Shown here: positions 1-5,728 of the stretch, piece after piece
Layout: each line of letters opens with the position of its first letter
Numbering within the stretch: position 1 is the stretch's first letter
Assembly: GCA_023428205.1 (NCBI GenBank)
Contig: JAEYZB010000182.1
Location: forward strand, 1-5,728
DNA length: 5,728 nucleotides
Source of the DNA: Bacteroidota bacterium
GTDB taxonomy: Bacteria > Bacteroidota > Bacteroidia > Chitinophagales > LD1
Reading direction: 5' to 3'
The notes under the pieces: model-generated
What the model was told of the DNA's origin: nothing
What the model saw: the letters and a program-made list of their open reading frames with translations, nothing else
Databases searched by the model: none
Made by a program: the position numbers and the translations under genes

Positions 1-591
1 ACCTAAGGCAGCAGAGGTCGTTTTCGTAATGAAAATCAACATCGGAATCAGAATCGGAAAACCCAACACCGCCACCAGCGTGTTGTCGCTTCGGGCTTTC
101 AGCGCAATGGCGCTCATCAGCGTAAACAAAATAGAATAGCTGATTGCACCAAGCAGCATAATTTCAAAAAACAGCAGCGAATTTTGTACAGGATTTGAAA
201 TCATCAGCATAAAAATCAATCCGCTGACAACCGTGAGAATAAGCGAAAAGAAAATGTTGTAAATAATTTTTGCCGTGATAAAAACGGTTGGTGAAAACAG
301 GAAATGATAGTACATCAGGTTTTCTTCGCGCTCTCTGAAAAACGAACTCGCCACTGCATTCACAGCCGAAAACAAAATAGTGAGCCACAGCAAAATACTC
401 CAAACTGCGGGTGTGATTTGCGAAAGCGCATTCCCATTATAGAGCAATGAAAAATAAATAATCATTACCGTGCTTGCCGAAAAGAGTAGCAGTCCACCAA
501 AGGCGTGCTTATTGCGCATTTCTATAATGCTGTCTTTTTTTATCAGCCAAAGAACTTGCGAAAAGAATGATGATTTTACAGCGGGATTCAT
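1..591 (-). CDS. ccmB: Heme exporter membrane protein CcmB, 3' end cut by window edge
   Basis: Reading the minus strand from the ATG at 591 gives 197 uninterrupted codons that run off the window without a stop. The family is usually about 220 residues, so only the last part of the C-terminus is missing. The product is a polytopic inner-membrane protein. After a short charged N-terminus (LIKKDSIIEMRNKHAF, residues 16-31) there are hydrophobic segments at about 32-50, 62-83, 103-130, 138-163 and 172-190; a sixth is expected beyond the edge. The SSFFREREENLMYYHFLFSP stretch (82-101) and GFPILIPMLIF (178-188) are typical of Bacteroidota CcmB. In the family, CcmB is the membrane subunit that works with the ATPase CcmA in the system I cytochrome c maturation pathway, which delivers heme to the periplasmic chaperone. 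It lies 19 nt after the ribF stop on the same strand, so co-transcription is likely. No Shine-Dalgarno sequence is visible. The ccmC gene that often follows would lie outside the window. Confidence 0.85.
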   Translation of the reverse strand, partial: MNPAVKSSFFSQVLWLIKKDSIIEMRNKHAFGGLLLFSASTVMIIYFSLLYNGNALSQITPAVWSILLWLTILFSAVNAVASSFFREREENLMYYHFLFSPTVFITAKIIYNIFFSLILTVVSGLIFMLMISNPVQNSLLFFEIMLLGAISYSILFTLMSAIALKARSDNTLVAVLGFPILIPMLIFITKTTSAALG

Positions 592-610
592 TGGGAAGTA
601 AATGTAACGT

Positions 611-1543
611 TTATGGAGTCTCCACCAATACTTTCGTGATATTCACCTTATCGTTATCAATGGCTTTTATCAAATCTTCCATAGATGAAAATTTAAGCTC
701 ATCGCGCATATATTGAATAAATTCCACGGTGATGAATTCGCCATAAATGTCGCGGTTGAAGTCTAAGATATTCACTTCCACACTCAAATGTGTCCCTTCA
801 AAGGTCGGGTTATAGCCAATGCTCAGCATCCCGCCAAACCATTTGTGTCCAACCTTCACCCGCACGGCATAAATCCCTTTTCGCGGAATGAGTTTTTCGG
901 ACTCTTCCACCTGAATATTTGCAGTCGGATAACCAAGCAAACGCCCATTTTGCCTGCCTTTAACCACCAATCCACTCAATGTATAACGATGTCCGAGCAA
1001 ATCATTGGCTTGTTTGATATCGCCTTCTTTCAATGCTGTGCGGATTTTTGTAGAACTGATGGTAAGATTATCCAGCGTCTGTTTATCAATTTCAGAAACG
1101 GTATACCCAAAACGCGCTTGATTCGCTTCCAATAGTGCAAAATCGCCTTTGCGGTCTTTGCCGTATTTATGGTCGTAGCCGATAATGATTTGCTTCGGGT
1201 GAAAATATTTCACGAGAAAATGTTCGATATAATGCTCCGCTTCCTGCTCCGAAAAATCACGTGAAAAAGGAATTATCACCAAATTATCTACTCCGCATTT
1301 TTCCAACAATTCTGTTTTTTCGCGAATGCTCGAAAGCGATTGCACCGAACCCGGTTGCAACACCGCGCGCGGATGCGGGTGAAAAGTGATAATCACACTC
1401 TCCCCTCCTATTTCTTTTGCGGTTTTATTAATGCGCTCAATAATGGTGCGATGCCCCAAATGCACTCCGTCAAACGTACCGATAGTGATAACGGCATTTT
1501 GGAAAGACTTTAACGAATCAAGGCTATGAAATACATTCATCAT
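611..1543 (-). CDS. ribF: Bifunctional riboflavin kinase / FAD synthetase
   Basis: The 310-residue product has the usual length and both domains of prokaryotic RibF. It phosphorylates riboflavin to FMN and then adenylates FMN to FAD in the cytoplasm. The N-terminal FMN adenylyltransferase domain (about 15-185) shows GTFDGVHLGH (22-31), TFHPHPR (53-59), GYDHKYGKDRKGD (122-134) and ISSTKIR (162-168), the nucleotidyltransferase signatures. The C-terminal riboflavin kinase domain (about 186-305) shows GRLLGYPTAN (200-209), GIYAVRV (223-229), GYNPTF (243-248) and VEVNILDF (255-262), whose Glu256 fits the catalytic base. The start is well bounded: an in-frame TGA lies immediately before the ATG at 1543. 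A second ATG follows directly at 1540 and could be used instead. A TAGTTTTG box on the minus strand (1559-1552) resembles a Bacteroidota -7 element, but it has no matching -33 box and would leave almost no leader, so I do not call a promoter. ccmB follows 19 nt after the stop. Confidence 0.96.
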   Translation of the reverse strand: MMNVFHSLDSLKSFQNAVITIGTFDGVHLGHRTIIERINKTAKEIGGESVIITFHPHPRAVLQPGSVQSLSSIREKTELLEKCGVDNLVIIPFSRDFSEQEAEHYIEHFLVKYFHPKQIIIGYDHKYGKDRKGDFALLEANQARFGYTVSEIDKQTLDNLTISSTKIRTALKEGDIKQANDLLGHRYTLSGLVVKGRQNGRLLGYPTANIQVEESEKLIPRKGIYAVRVKVGHKWFGGMLSIGYNPTFEGTHLSVEVNILDFNRDIYGEFITVEFIQYMRDELKFSSMEDLIKAIDNDKVNITKVLVETP

Positions 1544-1570
1544 TCAGTCGCCAAAACTAAAAACAAAATT

Positions 1571-1608
1571 GTCATTAGAGTAAAAGCGAAAATCTTGCTC
1601 GTTTTTTC
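1571..1608 (+). repeat. 38-bp direct repeat, copy 1
   Basis: This copy begins GTCATTAGAGTAAAAGCG and ends GCTCGTTTTTTC. It matches 1757-1794 at 37 of 38 positions; the single difference is A here and G there in AGCGAAAATC/AGCGGAAATC. The two copies start 186 bp apart in the same orientation. Copy 1 ends only 27 bp upstream of the ribF start when read leftward. The sequence just beyond it (CACCCATTTC) is shared with a third, inverted fragment near 3849. Confidence 0.9.
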
Positions 1609-1630
1609 CACCCATTTCTCTCCATCACTG

Positions 1631-1749
1631 GCGCAAGCATATTGCTTGTGTCGTTTTTGAAAAAAACTTCTTTGCCTTTATATTTCCGACTTCTCTCTTT
1701 ACTTTCTTCTTTTATCCGCACACAAGCACCGCTTCGCTAATGCTTGCGC
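1631..1749. repeat. Interrupted inverted repeat around a pyrimidine-rich core
   Basis: The outer arm GCGCAAGCAT (1631-1640) pairs with ATGCTTGCGC (1740-1749). The inner arm GCTTGTGT (1644-1651) pairs with ACACAAGC (1720-1727). The arms are separated by 3 nt on the left and 12 nt on the right, so the stem would have an asymmetric internal loop. The apical loop is 68 nt. Such a layout fits a REP- or MITE-like element or a remnant of one. No transposase is visible and no clean target duplication can be assigned. Confidence 0.6.
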
Positions 1750-1756
1750 GAGCTGG

Positions 1757-1794
1757 GTCATTAGAGTAAAAGCGGAAATCTTGCTCGTTTTTTC
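1757..1794 (+). repeat. 38-bp direct repeat, copy 2
   Basis: This is the second copy of the 1571-1608 repeat, with one mismatch. It is preceded by CGCGAGCTGG (from 1747), a module also found in inverted form next to the partial copy at 3849. It is followed directly by a perfect hairpin. Together with copy 1 it makes the region look like about 1.2 units of a 186-bp tandem repeat. Confidence 0.9.
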
Positions 1795-1795
1795 T

Positions 1796-1817
1796 TGTCG
1801 GGTGGAAACACCCGACA
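1796..1817 (+). other. Perfect 9-bp hairpin with GAAA loop
   Basis: TGTCGGGTG (1796-1804) and CACCCGACA (1809-1817) are exact reverse complements closing a GAAA loop. In RNA from the plus strand this is a GNRA tetraloop, which is unusually stable. It ends 41 nt before the DUF3817 start, so it may sit in that gene's 5' leader. It is not a convincing intrinsic terminator: on the plus strand the T-run precedes the stem and only a TTTTT nine bases later follows. On the minus strand A's follow instead. It may equally be the end of the repeat element. Confidence 0.6.
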
Positions 1818-1858
1818 GCACAGAATTTTTCTAACTTGCCCACGGAAAACAAAATACG

Positions 1859-2149
1859 ATGTTCAGACTGTTTAAGATTACTGCTTTTTTAGAAGGGATT
1901 TCATACCTTTTGCTTTTTGCCAATATGTTAATCGTAAAGCCGATTAATATGGATTTGTACAAAGGTATCGTGTTCCCGTTGGGAATGGCGCATGGCGCTT
2001 TATTTGTGGGCTATCTGTTGCTGGCAGTAAGCCTTAGAGAGGAAAGACAATGGAAAATGAAAGATTTCCTGATTATTCTGGTGGCATCTGTACTTCCGCT
2101 TGGTACGTTTTACGTGGATAAAACGTATTTGAAATCCTCGCTCTCGTAA
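1859..2149 (+). CDS. Small DUF3817-type integral membrane protein
   Basis: The 96-residue product resembles the DUF3817 family of small membrane proteins, whose biochemical role is unknown to me. Family-like motifs are LEGISYLLL (11-19), GMAHG (42-46) and LPLGTFYVD (79-87). There are three hydrophobic segments, at about 7-26, 36-58 and 69-86. The basic stretch around REERQWKMK (60-68) between the second and third is likely cytoplasmic. The length is normal for the family. The start is fixed by an in-frame TAA at 1832-1834, after which ATG 1859 is the first usable start codon. No Shine-Dalgarno sequence is visible, as is common in Bacteroidota. It is divergent from ribF and converges on the tRNA gene, and it appears to be a single-gene transcript ending at the terminator 57 nt after its stop. 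Function cannot be inferred from the neighbours. Confidence 0.85.
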   Translation: MFRLFKITAFLEGISYLLLFANMLIVKPINMDLYKGIVFPLGMAHGALFVGYLLLAVSLREERQWKMKDFLIILVASVLPLGTFYVDKTYLKSSLS

Positions 2150-2206
2150 GTTTAGCGTAACTTGAGGTAGCAGAGTTGAAGAAAAGGGAAATTGTTTATA
2201 GGAAAT

Positions 2207-2239
2207 AAAAAAGCCTCACAAAATTTGTGAGGCTTTTTT
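2207..2239. terminator. Bidirectional intrinsic terminator, DUF3817 gene / tRNA-Lys
   Basis: The stem core GCCTCACAA (2213-2221) pairs with TTGTGAGGC (2225-2233) around a tiny AAT loop. It is flanked by six A's on the left and six T's on the right, which give a T-tract in both directions. It can stop rightward transcripts 57 nt after the DUF3817 stop. It can also stop leftward transcripts just 3 nt past the tRNA 3' end. Confidence 0.92.
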
Positions 2240-2242
2240 CTG

Positions 2243-2315
2243 TGATCCCGCTGGGATTCGAACCCAGGACCCATACATTAAAAGTGTATTGCTCTACCAG
2301 CTGAGCTACGGAATC
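2243..2315 (-). tRNA. tRNA-Lys (anticodon UUU)
   Basis: The minus strand folds into a standard 73-nt cloverleaf. The acceptor arms are GATTCCG and CGGGATC, with one G-U pair and discriminator A. The D arm contains AGCTCAGCTGGTAGAGC, and the T arm is CTGGG-TTCGAAT-CCCAG. The anticodon stem ATACA/TGTAT closes the loop CTTTTAA, placing anticodon TTT at 2282-2280, which reads lysine codons AAA and AAG. The 3' CCA is not encoded (CAG follows), so it must be added after transcription. It has its own promoter upstream and a terminator 3 nt downstream, so it looks like a single-gene unit. Confidence 0.97.
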
Positions 2316-2340
2316 ATCGTTCTTTTTACAGAAGCGGGTG

Positions 2341-2370
2341 CAAATATATACGCTATTTCCATTTTTCAAA
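2341..2370 (-). promoter_or_regulatory. Bacteroidota-type promoter of tRNA-Lys
   Basis: Read on the minus strand, TTTG (2370-2367), an 18-bp spacer and TATATTTG (2348-2341) match the Bacteroidota -33 TTTG / -7 TAnnTTTG consensus exactly. Transcription would begin around 2334, giving a 5' leader of about 20 nt before the mature tRNA. Confidence 0.7.
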
Positions 2371-2386
2371 CAAAGAACTCAAAAAA

Positions 2387-2408
2387 GTCGGAAGACGGAA
2401 GTCGGAAG
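2387..2408 (+). repeat. Three tandem 7-bp repeats (GWCGGAA)
   Basis: The units GTCGGAA, GACGGAA and GTCGGAA follow each other without gaps in the 186-bp spacer (2316-2501) between the tRNA promoter and kmo. The related AAGTCGGAA also occurs on the minus strand at 1692-1684, inside the core of the repeat element. Apart from this and the tRNA promoter I see nothing firm in the spacer. A TAACTTTC box at 2456-2463 resembles a -7 element for kmo but has no -33 partner. Confidence 0.6.
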
Positions 2409-2501
2409 CCTTATAAACACTGGGTTTTATGCAACAAAAAAAATCAATTCACTTATAACTTTCAGCTTATACCTTACGCCTATTATTTCTAATATTGCAT
2501 T

Positions 2502-3839
2502 ATGAAAAAGACAACGATTGTAGGCGGAGGGTTAGTAGGTTCACTATTGGCGTGTTATTTATCGAAGCGCGGCTGGGCAGTAGAAGTATTTGAAAGAAGA
2601 AGCGACCCGCGTGGCGCAAATGCCGAGCGGGGACGTTCCATTAATTTGGCGTTGAGCAATCGCGGTTGGCGAGTATTGGAAAAAATTGGTTTGGCAGAAA
2701 AAGTGAAACCGATTGCCATTCCAATGAAAGGACGTTTTATTCATAACCTGGATGGCAGCACGGTCCTCATTCCATACAGCACAGACGGACAGGCAATTTA
2801 CAGCGTTTCGCGGGGCGATTTGAACCGCATAATGATTGAAGCGGCTGATGAATTTGAAGACGTAAATTTCCATTTCAATAAACGCTGTACAAATATTGAT
2901 TTCGCAAAATCGGTGATAGCGTTTACCGACACACAAACGGGTGAAAAAAACGAGCACGATGCAGCTATTTTTTTCGGAGCAGATGGAGCCTTCAGCGAAG
3001 TGCGCAACAAAATGCAACACACATCGGGCTTCAACTTTTCGCAGACGTATGAAAACTATGCCTACAAAGAATTGCATATTCCCGATTTGAATGGCGCGTG
3101 GCAATTAGAAAAAAACGCTTTACATATTTTTCCACGCGGAAGTTTTATGATGATTGCGCTCCCGAATATGGATGGCAGCTTTACCTGCACCCTATTCGCG
3201 CCACTGGAAGGCGAAAATAGTTTTGCTACTATCAAAACGGATAACGACATTCAACATTATTTTGAGAAACATTTCCCGACTGCTGCAACGTTGATGCCTT
3301 CATTAGTAGAAGATTTTAACCGCAACCCGACTTCCTCACTCGTTACCATGCGTTGTTTTCCGTGGTCGCATGGAAATGCTTGTTTGATTGGCGATGCCGC
3401 ACACGCCATTGTGCCGTTTTTCGGGCAGGGAATGAACTGCGGATTTGAAGATGTTCGCATTTTAGATGAACTTTTAGAAGAGGGACACGACATAAAAACG
3501 GTATTTCAAAAATTTGAAATTTCACGCAAACCCAATAGTGATGCCATTGCAGATTTAGCGTTGTACAACTACATTGAAATGCGCGACCTTTCAGCTCGCG
3601 CGGATTTTCAACTGCGCGGAAAAATTGAAAGGAAAATTGCTGCGGCATTTCCCGATAAATTTCAAACAGCCTACAGTATGGTGACTTTCAACAGCGATAT
3701 GCCATACAGCGAAGCGCAAGCGCGAAGCCAAAAGCAGGGAGAACTTTTGGACACACTGATGAAAATTAAAAACATTGAAACAAAATGGGACAGTGAACTC
3801 GTGCTTTCAATGGCGAAGACATGGATTGAAAACCATTAA
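2502..3839 (+). CDS. kmo: Kynurenine 3-monooxygenase
   Basis: The 445-residue product is a single-component FAD-dependent aromatic hydroxylase. In the family it uses NADPH and O2 to convert L-kynurenine to 3-hydroxykynurenine, a step of tryptophan breakdown towards quinolinate and NAD. The Rossmann motif GGGLVG (8-13) and the ribose-binding VEVFERR (27-33) bind FAD. RGRSINLALSNRG (43-55) is a KMO hallmark, and Arg78 in MKGRF aligns with the substrate-binding Arg84 of the Pseudomonas fluorescens enzyme. GADG (159-162) and GDAAHAIVPFFGQGMNCGFED (297-317) are the second FAD motifs. NYIEM (356-360) and YSMVTFN (391-397) are conserved in the substrate pocket. PFFGQG has Phe307 where the Pseudomonas enzyme has His, as in eukaryotic KMOs. 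There is no C-terminal membrane anchor, as expected for bacteria. An in-frame TAA at 2490-2492 fixes the start at 2502; no Shine-Dalgarno sequence is seen. No other kynurenine-pathway gene lies in the window. It is convergent with secA. Confidence 0.95.
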   Translation: MKKTTIVGGGLVGSLLACYLSKRGWAVEVFERRSDPRGANAERGRSINLALSNRGWRVLEKIGLAEKVKPIAIPMKGRFIHNLDGSTVLIPYSTDGQAIYSVSRGDLNRIMIEAADEFEDVNFHFNKRCTNIDFAKSVIAFTDTQTGEKNEHDAAIFFGADGAFSEVRNKMQHTSGFNFSQTYENYAYKELHIPDLNGAWQLEKNALHIFPRGSFMMIALPNMDGSFTCTLFAPLEGENSFATIKTDNDIQHYFEKHFPTAATLMPSLVEDFNRNPTSSLVTMRCFPWSHGNACLIGDAAHAIVPFFGQGMNCGFEDVRILDELLEEGHDIKTVFQKFEISRKPNSDAIADLALYNYIEMRDLSARADFQLRGKIERKIAAAFPDKFQTAYSMVTFNSDMPYSEAQARSQKQGELLDTLMKIKNIETKWDSELVLSMAKTWIENH

Positions 3840-3848
3840 GCAGCTCGC

Positions 3849-3869
3849 GAAATGGGTTGAAAAAACGAG
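3849..3869 (-). repeat. Partial inverted copy of the 1571-1618 repeat
   Basis: Read on the minus strand, this segment matches 1598-1618 (CTCGTTTTTTC, then ACCCATTTC after one variable base) at 20 of 21 positions. It is followed by CGCGAGCTG, the module that precedes repeat copy 2 at 1747. It lies just after the kmo stop codon. The match is short and T-rich, so chance is possible, but the second shared module argues for a common repeat family. Confidence 0.5.
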
Positions 3870-3889
3870 GAGGTTTTATTGGTAGCAAA

Positions 3890-3925
3890 AAAAATGAAGG
3901 CTGACTTTCGCCAACCTTCATTTTT
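3890..3925. terminator. Bidirectional terminator between kmo and secA
   Basis: AAAAATGAAGG (3890-3900) is the exact reverse complement of CCTTCATTTTT (3915-3925), with a 14-nt loop. The A- and T-tracts make it usable in both directions. The stem starts 50 nt after the kmo stop and ends 22 nt after the secA stop, so it should end both convergent transcripts. Confidence 0.88.
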
Positions 3926-3947
3926 AATTCTCTATTTTAAAACGATA

Positions 3948-5728
3948 TCACGCTTCTTTTCCGTGGCATTGTTTGTACTTCTTGCCGCTTCCGCAAGGGC
4001 AAGGGTCATTTCTACCGATTTGTACATCTACACGCAACGGTTGTTTTTTCGGTGGAGCTTGTTCGTGTGTCGGCACATCGCCCGGATTTCCGTTCGCATC
4101 TATTTCCGCTTGATTCGTTTGCACGTTGCGGACATTTTGCTGAGGCTGCTGCGCTTCGCGAACTTGCGAAGGCTGTGTATCGCTCGGCAATTGTCCTTTG
4201 AAGAGGAAGTGTGCAATTTCTTTATTGATTTGCGAAATGAAGCTTTTGAAAAGATTGAACGACTCAATTTTATAAATCACGAGCGGGTCTTTCTGTTCAA
4301 AGTGTGCGGTTTGTACCTCATGTTTCAAATCGTCCATCTGACGCAAATGGTGTTTCCACGCATCGTCAATAAATGCCAACGATACAGAGCGCTCAAAATA
4401 AGACCACAAATTTTTTCCGTTTGAGGCAACGACTTCTTGCAGTGGCACCAACACATTCAATCCGCGTTTATTTTCTGAAAACGGAATTGCAACATTGCGA
4501 ATCACACTTCCTTGCGCTTTTTCAATATTGCGCAACACAGGCAGTGCTTGTGCTACCGTTGCTTCTTGCTTGGCATTATATGCCGCAATGACTTCATCGT
4601 AAAGTTCGTTCGTGATATTTGCCACATTGGCTTTCGCAAACAAAGATTCCTCTATTTTCGTGTCTAACGAGAAGTATTTGATGACATCGAGTTTGAAGTT
4701 TTCAAAATCTTTGACAGGCGCATAAGTATCCGCCAACTCTTCGCATAAATCGTAAATAGAATTTTGCACGTCCAACGCCAAACGTTCGCCAAACAACGCG
4801 TGTTTACGTTTGCCGTAAACCACTTCTCGCTGTTTATTCATCACGTCATCATATTCTAGTAAACGTTTACGAATACCAAAGTTATTTTCTTCCACTTTTT
4901 TCTGCGCGCGTTCAATCGACTTCGTAATCATCGAGTGTTGAATTACTTCACCATCTTCGTAGCCCAATCTATCCATCACTTTCGCGATACGTTCTGAGCC
5001 GAAAAGACGCATCAAATCATCTTCCAATGAAATGTAAAACTGCGAAGAACCCGGATCGCCCTGACGACCTGCACGTCCGCGCAACTGTCTGTCCACGCGT
5101 CTTGAATCGTGGCGTTCAGAACCAATAATCGCCAAACCACCCGCAGCTTTTACGGCATCGTTTATTTTAATATCCGTACCGCGACCTGCCATATTCGTGG
5201 CAATCGTTACCGCGCCTGGATTTCCTGCTTCAGCGACAATATCCGCTTCGCGTTGGTGTTGTTTGGCGTTGAGTACGTTGTGTTTTATTTTACGAATCGT
5301 GAGCATACGACTCAACAATTCGGATACCTCAACGTTAGTCGAACCAACCAAAACCGGACGACCGGCTTCGGAAAGTTGCTGTATGTCGTTGATAATTGCG
5401 TTGTATTTTTCGCGCTTCGTTTTGTAAATTAAATCTTCTTTATCATCGCGAATGATTGGGCGATTAGTTGGAATAGTTGAAACGTCCAATTTGTAAATAT
5501 CCCAAAACTCACCCGCTTCCGTAATTGCCGTTCCCGTCATACCGCAGAGTTTGTGGAACATACGGAAGTAATTTTGCAGCGTAATAGTTGCGAGCGTTTG
5601 CGAAGCCGCTTCAATTTTCACGCCTTCTTTCGCTTCTATCGCTTGGTGCAATCCGTCCGAATAACGTCTGCCGTCCTTTATACGCCCCGTGTTTTCGTCG
5701 ACGATTTTCAGTTTGCCGTCCATCACCA
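3948..5728 (-). CDS. secA: Preprotein translocase ATPase SecA, C-terminal part
   Basis: The frame enters from the right edge and encodes the last 592 full codons. Bacteroidota SecA is about 1,000 residues or more, so the start and the first nucleotide-binding half are outside. Residues are numbered from the GTG (Val) at 5726, which is internal and not a start. SecA is the cytoplasmic motor that drives preproteins through SecYEG. Visible elements in order are VDENTGR...[17 protein letters not shown] (9-36), the helicase region [20 protein letters not shown] (48-67), [15 protein letters not shown] (125-139), [13 protein letters not shown] (174-186) and [18 protein letters not shown] (214-231) with arginine-finger residues. 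[15 protein letters not shown] (286-300) and [12 protein letters not shown] (457-468) belong to the helical scaffold and wing region. A Q/P/N-rich linker (about 511-566) leads to the SEC-C zinc motif, with ligands Cys576, Cys578, Cys587 and His588 (CxCx8CH), which in the family contacts SecB or ribosomes. No disruption is seen. Confidence 0.97.
   Translation of the reverse strand, partial: VMDGKLKIVDENTGRIKDGRRYSDGLHQAIEAKEGVKIEAASQTLATITLQNYFRMFHKLCGMTGTAITEAGEFWDIYKLDVSTIPTNRPIIRDDKEDLIYKTKREKYNAIINDIQQLSEAGRPVLVGSTNVEVSELLSRMLTIRKIKHNVLNAKQHQREADIVAEAGNPGAVTIATNMAGRGTDIKINDAVKAAGGLAIIGSERHDSRRVDRQLRGRAGRQGDPGSSQFYISLEDDLMRLFGSERIAKVMDRLGYEDGEVIQHSMITKSIERAQKKVEENNFGIRKRLLEYDDVMNKQREVVYGKRKHALFGERLALDVQNSIYDLCEELADTYAPVKDFENFKLDVIKYFSLDTKIEESLFAKANVANITNELYDEVIAAYNAKQEATVAQALPVLRNIEKAQGSVIRNVAIPFSENKRGLNVLVPLQEVVASNGKNLWSYFERSVSLAFIDDAWKHHLRQMDDLKHEVQTAHFEQKDPLVIYKIESFNLFKSFISQINKEIAHFLFKGQLPSDTQPSQVREAQQPQQNVRNVQTNQAEIDANGNPGDVPTHEQAPPKKQPLRVDVQIGRNDPCPCGSGKKYKQCHGKEA

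Larger units (their letters stand above)
1544..1858. other. Divergent intergenic region with repeats, no gene
   Basis: This 315-bp stretch separates ribF (leftward) from the DUF3817 gene (rightward), so both genes should have their promoters here. I find no convincing coding frame: the minus-strand frames are broken by stops every few dozen codons. The sequence is T-rich on the plus strand, with a pyrimidine-rich core at about 1652-1719. It is organised as direct repeat, inverted arm, core, inverted arm, direct repeat and hairpin, each listed separately. No box pair matches the Bacteroidota promoter consensus well for either gene. Confidence 0.7.

Noticed and set aside
788..1135. 115-codon plus-strand open frame inside ribF
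   Set aside because: It is antisense to the RibF domains with clear motifs, with no independent evidence of coding.
1552..1559. TAGTTTTG as the ribF promoter -7 element
   Set aside because: It fits TAnnTTTG, but no TTTG lies 17-20 bp upstream and transcription would begin almost at the start codon; an A/T-rich chance match is likely.
1571..1794. The direct repeats as a CRISPR array
   Set aside because: There are only two copies with a 148-bp gap, no regular short spacers and no cas genes.
1571..1794. The 38-bp repeats as target-site duplications or attachment sites
   Set aside because: Thirty-eight bases is too long for a typical target duplication, and the 148 bp between the copies holds no transposase or integrase.
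2289..2492. 67-codon plus-strand open frame before kmo
   Set aside because: It begins inside the tRNA-Lys gene on the opposite strand, covers the tRNA promoter and heptamer repeat, and has no protein-like features. Its stop at 2490-2492 serves only to fix the kmo start.
2559..3104. 181-codon open frame on the minus strand inside kmo
   Set aside because: It is antisense to strongly conserved kmo sequence and has no recognisable protein features, so it is a shadow of the real gene.
3879..4424. 181-codon open frame on the plus strand over the end of secA
   Set aside because: It runs through the terminator and antisense to the SecA linker and SEC-C region; its arginine- and phenylalanine-rich composition is that of a reverse-complement artefact.
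5724..5726. GTG at the right edge as the start of the secA gene
   Set aside because: The sequence there is already mid-protein ([14 protein letters not shown] is internal in SecA), so the true start lies beyond the window.

Overview
The window looks like chromosomal housekeeping DNA from a Bacteroidota bacterium, probably near the Chitinophagaceae (the family level is inference). The evidence is moderate-to-low GC, genes without recognisable Shine-Dalgarno sequences, a tRNA promoter of the Bacteroidota type (TTTG, 18 bp, TATATTTG), and proteins that read like Bacteroidota versions of SecA, RibF, CcmB and kynurenine 3-monooxygenase.

Layout from left to right. Positions 1-591 (minus) hold a nearly complete ccmB, a heme-exporter membrane subunit cut by the window edge. 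Upstream of it on the same strand, 19 nt away, is ribF (611-1543), the bifunctional riboflavin kinase/FAD synthetase; the two are probably co-transcribed. A 315-bp divergent intergenic region (1544-1858) carries no gene but is full of repeats: two 38-bp direct copies around a broken inverted repeat, then a perfect 9-bp hairpin with a GAAA loop. A small DUF3817-type membrane protein (1859-2149, plus) converges on a tRNA-Lys(UUU) gene (2243-2315, minus), and both appear to share one bidirectional terminator. After a 186-bp spacer with the tRNA promoter and a heptamer repeat comes kmo (2502-3839, plus). It converges on secA (3948-5728, minus; its 3' part of 592 codons), again with a bidirectional terminator between them.

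The genes are separate functions: flavin cofactor synthesis (RibF supplies FAD, which Kmo requires), cytochrome c maturation (CcmB), tryptophan/kynurenine metabolism (Kmo), protein secretion (SecA) and translation (tRNA-Lys). I see no defence, mobile or biosynthetic system. The only structure not explained by ordinary genes is the repeat family at 1571-1817, with a diverged inverted fragment at 3849-3869.
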